Assembly (NCBI GenBank): GCA_937877465.1
Contig: CALFIT010000021.1
Coordinates: 1-17,988 of the forward strand
Reading direction: 5' to 3'
DNA: 17,988 bases
From: an uncultured Bacteroidales bacterium
Lineage (GTDB): Bacteria > Bacteroidota > Bacteroidia > Bacteroidales > F082
The translations under genes were made by a program, and so were the position numbers. The notes beneath the pieces were generated by a model, which saw only the letters and a program-made list of their open reading frames with translations, was not told where the DNA came from and searched no databases. Position 1 is the first letter of the stretch, and each line of letters starts with the position of its first letter. This document shows positions 1 to 7,876 of the stretch, piece after piece.

Positions 1-797
1 TAGGTCGTGTAGGTGCCAAACGACGAGGTGAAGTCTTGGTAGTACGGCAAATCGGCATCGCCGCTAGGCACATAGCCTTCAAACTCAAGCTCTTTGGCAG
101 AGCGGATGAGCAACTGCCAAGTGCTGTTATAGACCGAGGCGATGGCGACCAAGTTGCCCGTGCCTTGCGGCAGCGAGTCGTTGGCGAAGTTGGCGTAGTT
201 TGAGGTGCGCACAATGACGGTCTGCGAGTAGTCCGTCGGGTCGGCGAGGGTGCGGTTGCCGTAGGAGGTCGCGTCGGCGAAGGTGTTCTGCTCGGTGAAC
301 TTCACGTTCTCCAAGCGCACCAAACCGGCCAAATGCCGTCCCGCGTTGATGTTGGCGATGGTGGTCACGGCAGGCTCGATGGGCTTGTTGTTGGCCAAGA
401 TAATCAGATGGCCGTCGGGACCGAAGCCGCTCAATTGGGGCAGGTTGTTGTAGAGCGCGAAGGTGGCGCCTTTCAGATAGACGCGGATGGAGTCGCCGAT
501 GCGGAGCCCGCTGGTGGCGTCAAGGTAAAGCTCGATGGCGGCACCCGTGGCGCGGTCTTGCATGAAGGCGGCCTTGTAGAGGTTGCCCGACACCTCGTCG
601 GCAGTGACGATGCCATACACCGAAGCGTCGTCGCTGAAGACGGTGCCCGATTCCATGGACAGGATCTCGTCAATCGTGTAAACCGTCCCGATCGGAAGGT
701 CTTGGATGGGCGGTTCAGGATAGTCTTTCTTGCAGGCGGTGAACATCAGGCCCACGGCGGCAAGGAGAAGGATGGTGCTGAATAGTCTGTTTTTCAT
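1..797 (-). CDS. DUF5689-type lipoprotein, C-terminus off the left edge
   Basis: Read from the complement, 265 residues are present and the frame is open to base 1. The N-terminus MKNRLFSTILLLAA... ends in a lipobox (FTAC), so Cys22 should be lipidated and the protein anchored to the envelope. Residues about 38-240 have the look of the Bacteroidetes DUF5689 domain, an OB-like beta fold (SVYGIVTADEVSGNLYKAAF, then QDRATGAAIEL, then a GDSIRVYLKG strand). From about residue 250 (PYYQDFTSSFGTY) a second domain begins that resembles the start of a choice-of-anchor/jelly-roll module, but it is cut off. The gene lies 95 bp downstream of a TonB-dependent receptor-like gene on the same strand and no -7 box is visible between them, so co-transcription is likely. 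The family assignment is by recognition of the sequence pattern. The ligand is unknown; surface nucleic-acid or nutrient binding is only an inference from neighbours. Confidence 0.8.
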   Translation of the reverse strand, partial: MKNRLFSTILLLAAVGLMFTACKKDYPEPPIQDLPIGTVYTIDEILSMESGTVFSDDASVYGIVTADEVSGNLYKAAFMQDRATGAAIELYLDATSGLRIGDSIRVYLKGATFALYNNLPQLSGFGPDGHLIILANNKPIEPAVTTIANINAGRHLAGLVRLENVKFTEQNTFADATSYGNRTLADPTDYSQTVIVRTSNYANFANDSLPQGTGNLVAIASVYNSTWQLLIRSAKELEFEGYVPSGDADLPYYQDFTSSFGTYTT

Positions 798-814
798 TTT
801 ATTGGGTATTTTGT

Positions 815-892
815 GATTCAAGATTTAAGATTTAAGATTCAAAAGATGTCGTCGCTTCGCGTAATTTTAAATTTTGAATATTGAATTTTGAA
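815..892. repeat. Spacer of tandem heptamers GATTYAA plus TTGAAT words
   Basis: Positions 815-842 are four exact back-to-back 7-mers (GATTCAA, GATTTAA, GATTTAA, GATTCAA). After a short mixed stretch, 865-892 is built of TTTTGAA/TTGAATA/TTGAATT words. It fills most of the gap between the receptor gene and the DUF5689 gene. No promoter or reading frame is visible in it. Confidence 0.75.
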
Positions 893-3520
893 TTACTTCC
901 TAACTGTCAAACTGATAAAGTAATTGAGTCCGTACATATAGGAATACTTCTCCGGGAACATGTCGGGGTTGTTGGCGTCGAAGCGGAGTTGCTCGTAGCC
1001 GTAGAGGATGGTGCTCTTGTTGTTGAGCAGGTTGTTGACGCTCACGTTCACGAGGAAATAGTAGCCTTTGTAACGTTTCGAGAAGCCGCCGTAGAAGTCG
1101 AGCGTGAAGGCCGACTTCATCGGGATCTGGTTGAGCACGTCCTCGATGCGGATGTCGCCCTGGGCGTAGTGCAACATGCCTTCCTCGGTGTGGTTGTAGG
1201 GGTTCACGTCGAAATACATGTTGGCCATGTAGTTGGCGTTGAGGCTCACCCACCAGTATTTCGGCGAGTTGTACTTGATGCCCAACGAGGCCACCGACTC
1301 GGGTCCCGACGAAACGTGGTAGTCCTTCAGGTAGGCCGTGCTGTTCTCGATATAGGCCAAGGCGTTGTTGTCGTCATAGACCGAGAAGAGCGGGTTGTTG
1401 TTGTACACATGGATGCCGTTGGCGGCGGCGGCTTGCAGGGTGATGGTCGGGGTGACTTTGTACTCCGCGCCAAGCTCCAAGCCGAGGCTCTTCTGCTCCA
1501 CGTCGGTCATGATGAAGTTGACGAACTCGCTGGTGTAGCTGTTGTCGCTGGTCGAGGTGTTGATATAGACGTTCTCGCAATAGAAGCTGCGGTTCCAGAT
1601 GAGGTTCTTGTAGGCGGTGTAATATCCCGTCAGGCGGAGCTTGAAGATGGGCGAGCGGTATTGGTAGCCCAAATCGAAGGCCGCGATGCGCTCGCTCTTC
1701 AGGTCGTCGGAAACGAGCGTGTGGCGGGTGCGCGGCGAGACGTAGATGTCCCTGAACTGCGGGGCTTGCGACACCAAGGCGACGTTGGCCACGATGTGGT
1801 TGCGCCCGTTGATGGCGTAGGTCACGCCGGCTTTCAGGCTCGGGTCGAGGAAATTGTGCATCTGGTCAGCACCATAGGAATTGTCGGCAAAAGCGCCGTT
1901 CTTGAACAAGCCTTCGCGCCAGATTTGGGTGAACGCGAGTTGCAGGCCCAAATACAGGTCGAAATTGCCCACGAGGTAGTTCACTTGGTCCCAAACGCGG
2001 CCATAGTCGCGGTGGGCGTAGTAGTTGTAGTTGATGATGTCGCCCACCCTTGCCACATGGTTGGTGTTGTTCAAATCGACTTGGCACTCGTCGGATTCCA
2101 TGTCCTCGGCATACTTATTAATATCGTAGTAGTAGTCGCCGCCCAAGAGGTCGTTGACGTTTTCATAATAATGTGTCCTCGATGCGCTTATCGAGAAGCC
2201 GCCCGTCATGATGAGGTTGGGCATGAACTCGTGCTTGAAGTAGGTGGCGTTGCCCGCCTGCATCTTGTCGTAATGCCGCTCGGCGAGGATGTATTTCGAA
2301 GCCTTGCCTGTGATGGTGTTGCCTTCGGTGCCGTTGGCGTTTTCCACGGTGAAGAGGTGGTTGCGGTTGGCATTGTACATGGCATCCCAGTCGAGCTGGC
2401 ACACCGATGCGTCGCGGTTGAGCCAAGCGTTGAGTTGTTCCTCATATTCCGCCGTGCTGTGGGCGTGCGTCTCGAAGTAGCTCGGCAGGTTGCGGTAGTA
2501 GTCGGGACGCGGGTCCTTGGCTTCGCCCCATTCGAGGGCGGTCTGTCCGGCCTTGCCGCCAAAGTAATACACAGAGGTGTTGAACTCGGTCTTTTGGTTC
2601 GGCGTCCAATACCAAGTGAGTTGCGCCATCGGCTGGTTGTAGGTGCTCACGCGCGAGTTGCGGATGACCTGAGTGCCGTTCTCGTCGATGGTCTGGTAGC
2701 CCCAGTTGGGGTTGTAGAAGTTGGAGCCGACGAGGTCGTAGGCTTCCTGCACCACGGGCGACGATCCGCCGCGTTGCGAGGGCGCCGCAAACACGGTGAG
2801 GTCGAGGCTGTGCTTGTCGTTGATCTTCTTCTCCGCAGAGAGGAAATAGCTGGCTGCGCGGTAGAAGGTGCCTTCGGTGTAGCCGCCAAGGGTACCCAAA
2901 AAGCCATTCATCCCGTTGGATTTCTGCGGGTCAAAGGCATAGCTTGACTTGTAGCGACCGCTGGCGGCGGCCATCAGGAACCAGCCCTTGCCGAGTTCGC
3001 CCGTGCCGATGGAGGCCGTGGCGCGGTGGTTGTAGGAGCGGTTGCTGAAGGCGTAGCTCAGCGAGATTTGCTTGCGGTACTGCGAGGCGCGTGTCGAGTA
3101 GGCCGTCAGGCCGCCGATGCCGCCGAAGCCGGCATAGGTCTTGCCCAAGCCTTCGACGAGCACCGAGTTGCGGAAGGCGTCGTTGAGTCCGCCCCAGTTG
3201 CTGAAGACGGGACGCCCCGTCTCGGGGTCGTTCATCAGGATGCCGTTGATCATCACGTCGCTGTACTTCGAGTCGTTGCCGCGCACGCGGTAGCGCAGCG
3301 AGCCGAAGTTGTAGGCCGCAATCGAGTTGAACACGTCGCGCGACGAGTTGAGCAGCGTGGAGGCATCGTTGACCGAGGTCGACGACTCCTCGAAGTCGGA
3401 ATCGAGGAGGATGACCGTCGGCACGTCGTTGAGGTTGAGGTCGGTCGTGTCGATGACTTGCGCCGCAAGCCGCGAGGCCATCAACAGCGGAACCGCCAGT
3501 AGAAGTAGAAATTTCTTCAT
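893..3520 (-). CDS. TonB-dependent receptor-like outer-membrane protein
   Basis: 875 residues. The start is placed at the ATG at 3520 because it begins a clean signal peptide (MKKFLLLLAVPLLMASRLAA, cleaved before Gln21). An upstream in-frame ATG at 3673 would add 51 residues without signal character and would span the -7 box. Residues about 33-145 resemble a plug domain (NDVPTVILLD, RYRVRGNDSKYSDVMINGIL, then GGIGGLTAYSTR). The rest is a long run of alternating aromatic/polar strands typical of a 22-strand barrel, ending FISLTVRK. There is no N-terminal carboxypeptidase-like regulatory domain and no obvious TonB box. It is expected in the outer membrane, importing a substrate I cannot name. 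The downstream DUF5689 lipoprotein probably belongs to the same operon. The secreted nuclease gene at 4619 may be functionally linked, because receptor, DUF5689 and nuclease genes are plausible scavenging partners. Confidence 0.85.
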   Translation of the reverse strand: MKKFLLLLAVPLLMASRLAAQVIDTTDLNLNDVPTVILLDSDFEESSTSVNDASTLLNSSRDVFNSIAAYNFGSLRYRVRGNDSKYSDVMINGILMNDPETGRPVFSNWGGLNDAFRNSVLVEGLGKTYAGFGGIGGLTAYSTRASQYRKQISLSYAFSNRSYNHRATASIGTGELGKGWFLMAAASGRYKSSYAFDPQKSNGMNGFLGTLGGYTEGTFYRAASYFLSAEKKINDKHSLDLTVFAAPSQRGGSSPVVQEAYDLVGSNFYNPNWGYQTIDENGTQVIRNSRVSTYNQPMAQLTWYWTPNQKTEFNTSVYYFGGKAGQTALEWGEAKDPRPDYYRNLPSYFETHAHSTAEYEEQLNAWLNRDASVCQLDWDAMYNANRNHLFTVENANGTEGNTITGKASKYILAERHYDKMQAGNATYFKHEFMPNLIMTGGFSISASRTHYYENVNDLLGGDYYYDINKYAEDMESDECQVDLNNTNHVARVGDIINYNYYAHRDYGRVWDQVNYLVGNFDLYLGLQLAFTQIWREGLFKNGAFADNSYGADQMHNFLDPSLKAGVTYAINGRNHIVANVALVSQAPQFRDIYVSPRTRHTLVSDDLKSERIAAFDLGYQYRSPIFKLRLTGYYTAYKNLIWNRSFYCENVYINTSTSDNSYTSEFVNFIMTDVEQKSLGLELGAEYKVTPTITLQAAAANGIHVYNNNPLFSVYDDNNALAYIENSTAYLKDYHVSSGPESVASLGIKYNSPKYWWVSLNANYMANMYFDVNPYNHTEEGMLHYAQGDIRIEDVLNQIPMKSAFTLDFYGGFSKRYKGYYFLVNVSVNNLLNNKSTILYGYEQLRFDANNPDMFPEKYSYMYGLNYFISLTVRK

Positions 3521-3569
3521 ATTGAAACTGTTATGATTTTTGTCGGTATTTTTGGATGAATCAAGGTGA

Positions 3570-3577
3570 CAAAAATA
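3570..3577 (-). promoter_or_regulatory. Bacteroidetes -7 box for the receptor gene
   Basis: The complement reads TATTTTTG, matching TAnnTTTG. It lies 50 bp before the ATG at 3520, giving a leader of roughly 45 nt. No convincing -33 element is visible at the usual 18-20 bp spacing. Confidence 0.5.
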
Positions 3578-3650
3578 GGGAAAAAGTTCAAAGTCTTGAA
3601 CCGTTTCTTGCAAATTAATGAATTTTTCCGCTGAGAACGGCTCTGACACC

Positions 3651-4268
3651 TTATATACAAGTCGATAATCCAATCAAAAACTGCTTCATTTCGTCATCAG
3701 TAGGCGGTGACGAAACAAGGAAATCCACTTCTTCCGAATAATCAACATCCTCAAAATAAGACAATTGCGAGCGGAAAAGCTTGTCAGAGAACAAATCGCC
3801 ATAAATCTCGACGGCCCTTTGGCTGATTTCGGCAAGCGAAAACCTGTCCTTCAACAGGAAATACAAGTCCACATAGTCCTTCCATTTCGACCTCCTTCCC
3901 AAGGCGTAGGCTTTCATTGCGGCCAAGTCCAACAAATCAGGAATGCGAACCATCCCTTCAAAATCGTTGGAGGCCTTGATTGGGAACGGGTACTGGAAGA
4001 AAGTGATTTTCACATCGTTAACCACCAAATTCATTTGTTCGCTGACATTCCATGTGACCACGGACGGAAAACCCGATGAACGCACCTTTTCGAGGTTCCT
4101 TTTCCTGTTGAGCGGGGCAAACTTGAACAAGTCAAAGTCGATGGAACGACGGTGGCCAAGATAAAGCGCGATAGCCGTACCACCAACAAGGTAATACTCC
4201 CGCTTGAATTCACCGACCAACGGCAGAAGTTCAACTTGCTTGTCGCTCAGGATTTGCTTGTGGAACAT
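3651..4268 (-). CDS. Nucleotidyltransferase toxin, AbiEii/AbiGii type
   Basis: 205 residues. It shows the signature of AbiEii-type (DUF1814) nucleotidyltransferases: YLVGGTAIALYLGHRRSID at about 26-44 followed by FDLF. This gives the GG motif (29-30) and the paired acidic metal ligands Asp44 and Asp46. A second motif at 117-139 (AMKAYALGRRSKWKDYVDLY) supplies the conserved Lys/Asp pair. Known family members are type IV abortive-infection toxins that transfer nucleotides to tRNA or other substrates. The start at 4268 overlaps the upstream partner gene by 38 bp, so the two are translationally linked. Base composition is more A+T-rich than the flanking receptor and nuclease genes, as expected for an acquired defence cassette. 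Length and motifs look intact. The bound target is unknown. Confidence 0.85.
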   Translation of the reverse strand: MFHKQILSDKQVELLPLVGEFKREYYLVGGTAIALYLGHRRSIDFDLFKFAPLNRKRNLEKVRSSGFPSVVTWNVSEQMNLVVNDVKITFFQYPFPIKASNDFEGMVRIPDLLDLAAMKAYALGRRSKWKDYVDLYFLLKDRFSLAEISQRAVEIYGDLFSDKLFRSQLSYFEDVDYSEEVDFLVSSPPTDDEMKQFLIGLSTCI

Positions 4269-4524
4269 AGCGATTGAAAACCAAAGTGAAATAATTATGG
4301 ATTTGCGGGAAATAGTTCAGCTTCTGCCGGCCTTTGGCGGCAAAGAAAACCTCGGCCACCTTGTCCATCCCCATCAAGGCGAACAAGGCTTTCACGTCGT
4401 CCATGGTGCCGTAGTTCAGGATGGTCTCGACCAACAGGCTGTCGCTGATGTCTTTCTTCTTGGCTTCCGGCGTGTACCAAAACAAGGCTGCATGGTCGGC
4501 AATGTATTTTTCTCGCGCTGTCAT
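4231..4524 (-). CDS. Partner (probable antitoxin) of the AbiEii-type toxin, DUF6922-like
   Basis: 97 residues, starting MTAREKYIADHAALFWYTPE. The pattern FWYTPEAKKKDISDSLLVET, followed by ILNYG and a short alpha-helical region about 45-75, is the one seen in small Bacteroidetes proteins encoded immediately before AbiEii-family toxins (DUF6922-like). It lacks the full winged-helix plus C-terminal repression layout of classical AbiEi, so it is either a reduced antitoxin or a partner of unknown mechanism. It is first in the two-gene unit and its 3' end overlaps the toxin start by 38 bp. A -7 box lies only 5 bp before the ATG, implying an almost leaderless mRNA. The antitoxin role is inferred from gene order. 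Confidence 0.7.
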   Translation of the reverse strand: MTAREKYIADHAALFWYTPEAKKKDISDSLLVETILNYGTMDDVKALFALMGMDKVAEVFFAAKGRQKLNYFPQIHNYFTLVFNRYVPQANPERQAS

Positions 4525-4528
4525 GCCG

Positions 4529-4536
4529 CAAAATTA
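4529..4536 (-). promoter_or_regulatory. -7 box of the AbiE-like operon
   Basis: The complement reads TAATTTTG (TAnnTTTG). The ATG begins at 4524, so transcription should start at or very near the start codon. No -33 element is clear. Confidence 0.45.
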
Positions 4537-4548
4537 AGAAAAAACATC

Positions 4549-4576
4549 AAAAGAAACCATAAAAAGAAACTATAAA
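4549..4576. repeat. Two 13-bp tandem direct repeats between divergent promoters
   Basis: The word AAAAGAAACYATAAA occurs at 4549-4563 and again, offset by 13 bp, at 4562-4576. It sits between the minus-strand -7 box of the AbiE-like operon and the plus-strand -7 box of the nuclease. It could be an operator for the small partner protein, or simple A-rich sequence. Confidence 0.35.
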
Positions 4577-4588
4577 GAGCATTTTTAT

Positions 4589-4596
4589 TACTTTTG
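4589..4596 (+). promoter_or_regulatory. -7 box of the secreted nuclease gene
   Basis: TACTTTTG matches TAnnTTTG and lies 22 bp before the ATG at 4619. The expected -33 position falls in the A-rich direct repeats and shows no TTTG. Confidence 0.5.
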
Positions 4597-4618
4597 CGGT
4601 CTAAACCTATTTCAAACT

Positions 4619-5665
4619 ATGAACAAGCATATCGTTTTTATACTAGCAGTCATGGCCTTCGGCCTTGGCATTACAAGCGTTTCAGCGCAGGAAAAACAAG
4701 CCTACAAAGTGGGCCTCGTCGGGTTCTACAACCTTGAGAACCTCTTCGACACCATCGACGACCCGCTCAAGAACGACGAGGAGTTTTTGCCCAATGGCGC
4801 CAACCAGTGGAACACCGAGAAATACACGACCAAGCTCCACAACATGGCCTACGCCATCTCCACCATCGGCACCGACTGGTCGCCCGACGGCGTGGCCGTC
4901 CTCGGCATGTCGGAGATGGAAAACCGCACCGTCTTGGAAGACCTCGTGGCCCAGCCCGAACTGGCCGACCGTCACTACCAAGTGGTGCATTACGACTCGC
5001 CCGACCGCCGTGGCGTTGACGTGGGCTTGATCTACAACCCGAAGTATTTCAAGCTGACGGGCAGCAAGTCGTACCGTTTGGTCGTCCCCGGCCAGCCCGA
5101 CTTCATCACCCGCGACCAACTCTTGGTCAGCGGCCTGTTCGACGGCGAGCCGATGCACTTCATCGTCATGCACTGGCCTTCGCGCTATGGCGGCGAGAAA
5201 CGCTCGATGCCGGGCCGCGTGGCCGCCGCCGAGCTGTGCCGCCACATCGCCGACAGCATCATGCGCGAGGACCAAAACGCCAAAATCATCATGATGGGCG
5301 ACTTCAACGACTACCCGACCAACAAGACCGTCACCGAACACCTCCGCGCCTCGGGCAACATGAAAGACCTGCGCGACGGCGAGTTCTACAACCCCATGTA
5401 CGAGCTTCACAAGAAAGGCATCGGCACGAACTACTACAACGACGTGCCCGGCGTGCTCGACCAAACCATCCTCACCCCCGGCCTGCTGCCCACCGACTAC
5501 TCGACCTACCAGTTCAAGAACGCGAAGGTCCACAACAAGGAGTTCCTGAAGCAGCACGGAGGCCGCTACAACGGCTATCCCTTCCGCACCTTCGGCAGCG
5601 GCGTGTGGATGGGCGGCTACAGCGACCACTTCCCCGTGTATGTCATTCTGTTGAAGAAGGCGTAA
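4619..5665 (+). CDS. Secreted endonuclease/exonuclease/phosphatase-fold protein
   Basis: 348 residues with a signal peptide (MNKHIVFILAVMAFGLGITS VSA, cleaved before Gln24). The DNase I-like/EEP fold motifs occur in order: YNLENLFD at 37-44 (metal-coordinating Asn38/Glu40), GMSEMEN at 96-102 (Glu99), RRGVDVGLIYN at 130-140, MHWPSR with His185, MGDFND at 226-231 (Asp228, Asn230) and SDHFPVYV at 335-342 (Asp336-His337). All expected catalytic residues are present and the length is normal for the family in Bacteroidetes. It should be an Mg-dependent phosphodiesterase acting in the periplasm or outside the cell, on DNA, RNA or another phosphoester; the substrate cannot be told from sequence. It is transcribed alone from the promoter at 4589, divergent from the AbiE-like pair. 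Its stop codon is directly adjacent to the convergent hexosaminidase stop. Confidence 0.88.
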   Translation: MNKHIVFILAVMAFGLGITSVSAQEKQAYKVGLVGFYNLENLFDTIDDPLKNDEEFLPNGANQWNTEKYTTKLHNMAYAISTIGTDWSPDGVAVLGMSEMENRTVLEDLVAQPELADRHYQVVHYDSPDRRGVDVGLIYNPKYFKLTGSKSYRLVVPGQPDFITRDQLLVSGLFDGEPMHFIVMHWPSRYGGEKRSMPGRVAAAELCRHIADSIMREDQNAKIIMMGDFNDYPTNKTVTEHLRASGNMKDLRDGEFYNPMYELHKKGIGTNYYNDVPGVLDQTILTPGLLPTDYSTYQFKNAKVHNKEFLKQHGGRYNGYPFRTFGSGVWMGGYSDHFPVYVILLKKA

Positions 5666-7825
5666 TCACCACACCTCTATCTCATCCACGAAAATCCACG
5701 CGGGATGGCCGTAGCCGTCGTGGTCTTCAGGCAGGTCGTGGCCGTTGATGACGACTTCGACGAACCGCGCCGACGCAGGTTCAAACTCCAACTCGTAGGT
5801 GAAGATGCCGTCCTTGTCGGCCCAGCCAGAAATCGGGAAGGACTTCTGCGCCACCTCGCGGAAGGTCGTGCCGTCGTCGGAAACCAGCACCTTGGCCTGA
5901 CTTGGGTTATAGATCCACGAGCCTTTCTTGACCAACGCACGGAAGCGCACATTCGTCACCGTCGCGTTCTGCTCCATGTCGATGACGGCATCCAAGGGCG
6001 TGCCGGAAAAGCCGAGCCACCGCCCTGAGTTGTAAGCGCTTCGGCCCAACTCGCCGTCGTTGAGCACCACGGCACCCTTGAAGGCATATTTCTCGGCCGG
6101 TTGCTCGCGCAAAGTGATGGGCTTGCGCGTGGCCAAATTGGGCACCACCGTGTCCGTCCACGCCTGCGGGTTGAAGATGTGCTTGGCATAGTTGTAATGA
6201 TACAGGTCATACAATTGCGCCATCTTGCGGCAACGCTCCACGAAAGCATCGAAGTCGCGCTCCTCCGGGTTGTTCCACTGCAACTCGGCCAAGGCGTCCA
6301 TGCGCGGCATGGCCATGTATTGCACATGGCGGAACGAGGCGATGTATTCCGTCCAAATGTTGGCCTGCACGCCGATGATGTGCCGCTGCTGCTCAGGGGT
6401 CAGCTCTTCGGGCAACGGATGGAACGCATACACGCGCTCGACGGGCAGATAGCCACCGATGCAATTCGGTTCGTTGGCGATGTCCTCGCTTTGGTAGTAG
6501 TCGAAATAGAGGTGCGAAGAAGGCGTCATGATTACGTCGTGGCCCTTTTGTGCCGCCTCGATGCCGCCTTCCGTGCCGCGCCAGCTCATGATGATGGCCG
6601 TTTCGGAAACGTTGCCCTCCAGGATTTCGTCCCACCCGATGACGCGCCGCCCACGTGCCTCCACCACCTTAGCCATGCGGTTCATCACATAGCTTTGCAG
6701 GTAGTCCTCGGCAGTGAAGCGACCGTCGGCCTTCAGGTCGAGTTCCTTGATTTTGGCTTGGCATTTCGGGCATTGCTGCCAGCGCACCTTGGGGCATTCG
6801 TCGCCGCCGATGTGGATATAGGGCGAGGGGAACACGTCCATCACCTCGTTGAGCACGTCCTCGACGAACTGCATGGCCTCCTCGTTGCCGGCGCAAAGCA
6901 CGTCGTCCGACACGCCCCAACGCCGCCACACCTCGTAGGGACCGCCCGTGCAGCCCAACTGCGGATAGGTGGCCAAAGCCGCCTGCATGTGGCCCGGCAG
7001 GTCGATTTCGGGGATGATGTTGATGTGACGCTCGGCGGCGTATCGCACGAGGTCGCGAAGCTCGTCCTGCGTATAGAACCCGCCGTGGCGGATGGTATCA
7101 TAAAGATTCCCGTTGTGCCCGATGACTGTGCCGCTGCGCCACGCACCAACCTCCGTCAGCTCAGGGTATTTCTTGATTTCGATGCGCCAGCCTTGGTCCT
7201 CGCTCAGGTGGAAATGGAACTGGTTCATGTTGTGCAAGGCCAACATGTCGATGTAGATCTTCACCGAGTCCAAGTCCATGAAATGGCGGCAAGGGTCGAG
7301 GTGCATGCCACGATAGGCGAAGTTGGGGTAATCTCTGATTGTTCCGATAGGGAGTTGAGAGTTTAGAGTTGAGAGTTTAGAGTTGAGAGTCAGTTGTGAG
7401 TTGAGAGTTGTAAGTTGAGAGATGGGAAGGCTCTTCCGCAAAGTTTGGATGCCGTAGAACACGCCGGCGGCATCGAAGCCTTTGATGGTGACCTGCTTGG
7501 GGGTAACATTGATTTCGTAGGCCTCGGCTTGGTCGAAATCTTCGGAATCAAGTTTCAGCACGATGCCATTGGCTTGGTCTTGATAGGCTTGCACATCCAT
7601 GGCAAAGCCCAAGATGTCGTCCACATATTCGCTGAGGAACTGGGCCTCGCGTTGGAGACCGTCTTCGTAGTAGACCACGGTCTTTTGACTCAGGACAAAA
7701 GACTTCTCTTCGCTGAGTTTTACTTCTTTGGGTTGCGGGATGATGTCGTAATTGGCTACGGGATAATTCTTGGTGCAAGCGGAGCACAATGCCGCTGCAA
7801 TGATAATCAGAGAGAGTTTTTTCAT
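5666..7825 (-). CDS. Beta-N-acetylhexosaminidase, GH20 lipoprotein
   Basis: 719 residues. The start is placed at the ATG at 7825, which gives MKKLSLIIIAAALCSAC with a lipobox (Cys17); an in-frame ATG 24 bp upstream adds only residues that would spoil the signal. Residues about 25-130 form the GH20b N-terminal alpha/beta domain. The catalytic TIM barrel runs about 165-530, with HLSEDQGWRIEIKKYPEL at 206-223, HIGGDECPKVRW at 338-349 (catalytic Asp342-Glu343), GWDEIL at 397-402 and SWRG at 414-417. The C-terminal part (about 565-719) looks like a discoidin/F5-8-type beta-sandwich. It removes terminal GlcNAc/GalNAc from glycans such as mucin or N-glycans at the cell surface or in the periplasm. 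The oddity is residues about 135-158 (QLTTLNSQLTLNSKLSTLNS in part), a low-complexity insert encoded by 7-bp repeats between the two main domains. It has its own promoter. Confidence 0.93.
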   Translation of the reverse strand: MKKLSLIIIAAALCSACTKNYPVANYDIIPQPKEVKLSEEKSFVLSQKTVVYYEDGLQREAQFLSEYVDDILGFAMDVQAYQDQANGIVLKLDSEDFDQAEAYEINVTPKQVTIKGFDAAGVFYGIQTLRKSLPISQLTTLNSQLTLNSKLSTLNSQLPIGTIRDYPNFAYRGMHLDPCRHFMDLDSVKIYIDMLALHNMNQFHFHLSEDQGWRIEIKKYPELTEVGAWRSGTVIGHNGNLYDTIRHGGFYTQDELRDLVRYAAERHINIIPEIDLPGHMQAALATYPQLGCTGGPYEVWRRWGVSDDVLCAGNEEAMQFVEDVLNEVMDVFPSPYIHIGGDECPKVRWQQCPKCQAKIKELDLKADGRFTAEDYLQSYVMNRMAKVVEARGRRVIGWDEILEGNVSETAIIMSWRGTEGGIEAAQKGHDVIMTPSSHLYFDYYQSEDIANEPNCIGGYLPVERVYAFHPLPEELTPEQQRHIIGVQANIWTEYIASFRHVQYMAMPRMDALAELQWNNPEERDFDAFVERCRKMAQLYDLYHYNYAKHIFNPQAWTDTVVPNLATRKPITLREQPAEKYAFKGAVVLNDGELGRSAYNSGRWLGFSGTPLDAVIDMEQNATVTNVRFRALVKKGSWIYNPSQAKVLVSDDGTTFREVAQKSFPISGWADKDGIFTYELEFEPASARFVEVVINGHDLPEDHDGYGHPAWIFVDEIEVW
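7355..7421. repeat. Nine heptamers inside the hexosaminidase reading frame
   Basis: On the plus strand the 7-mers TTGAGAG, TTTAGAG, TTGAGAG, TTTAGAG, TTGAGAG run in tandem (7355-7389). Then come TCAG and TTGTGAG, TTGAGAG, TTGTAAG, TTGAGAG (7394-7421). On the coding strand the unit is about CTCTCAA. Three units equal 21 bp, which gives the protein a 7-residue rhythm of Leu-Asn-Ser and Gln-Leu-Thr words. The array lies between the GH20b domain and the catalytic barrel. Confidence 0.9.
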
Positions 7826-7846
7826 AGGGATAGGATTTTGTTGGGG

Positions 7847-7875
7847 CAAAGATAATTGATTTTTCGATATGCCAA
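7847..7875 (-). promoter_or_regulatory. Promoter of the hexosaminidase gene
   Basis: The complement reads TATCTTTG at 7854-7847 (-7) and TTG at 7875-7873 (-33), separated by 18 bp. This fits the Bacteroidetes TTG-N18/20-TAnnTTTG layout. The ATG at 7825 is 22 bp downstream. Confidence 0.7.
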
Positions 7876-7876
7876 T

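Noticed and set aside
881..2947. A 688-codon open frame on the plus strand, opposite the receptor gene
   Set aside because: It is antisense to a clear receptor coding sequence; its Val/His/Glu-rich composition is the usual shadow of G+C-rich codons, and it has no recognisable domain. The same applies to long antisense frames opposite the nuclease (4682-5629), hexosaminidase (6101-7366), tsf (9060-9971) and metK (17216-17932).
3601..3650. Terminator after the AbiEii-type gene
   Set aside because: Only a 3-bp GC stem (CCG/CGG) followed by A-rich sequence is present; there is no T run on the minus strand.
3521..3673. Longer N-terminus for the receptor starting at 3673
   Set aside because: It would bury the signal peptide 51 residues inside and cover the -7 box at 3570-3577.
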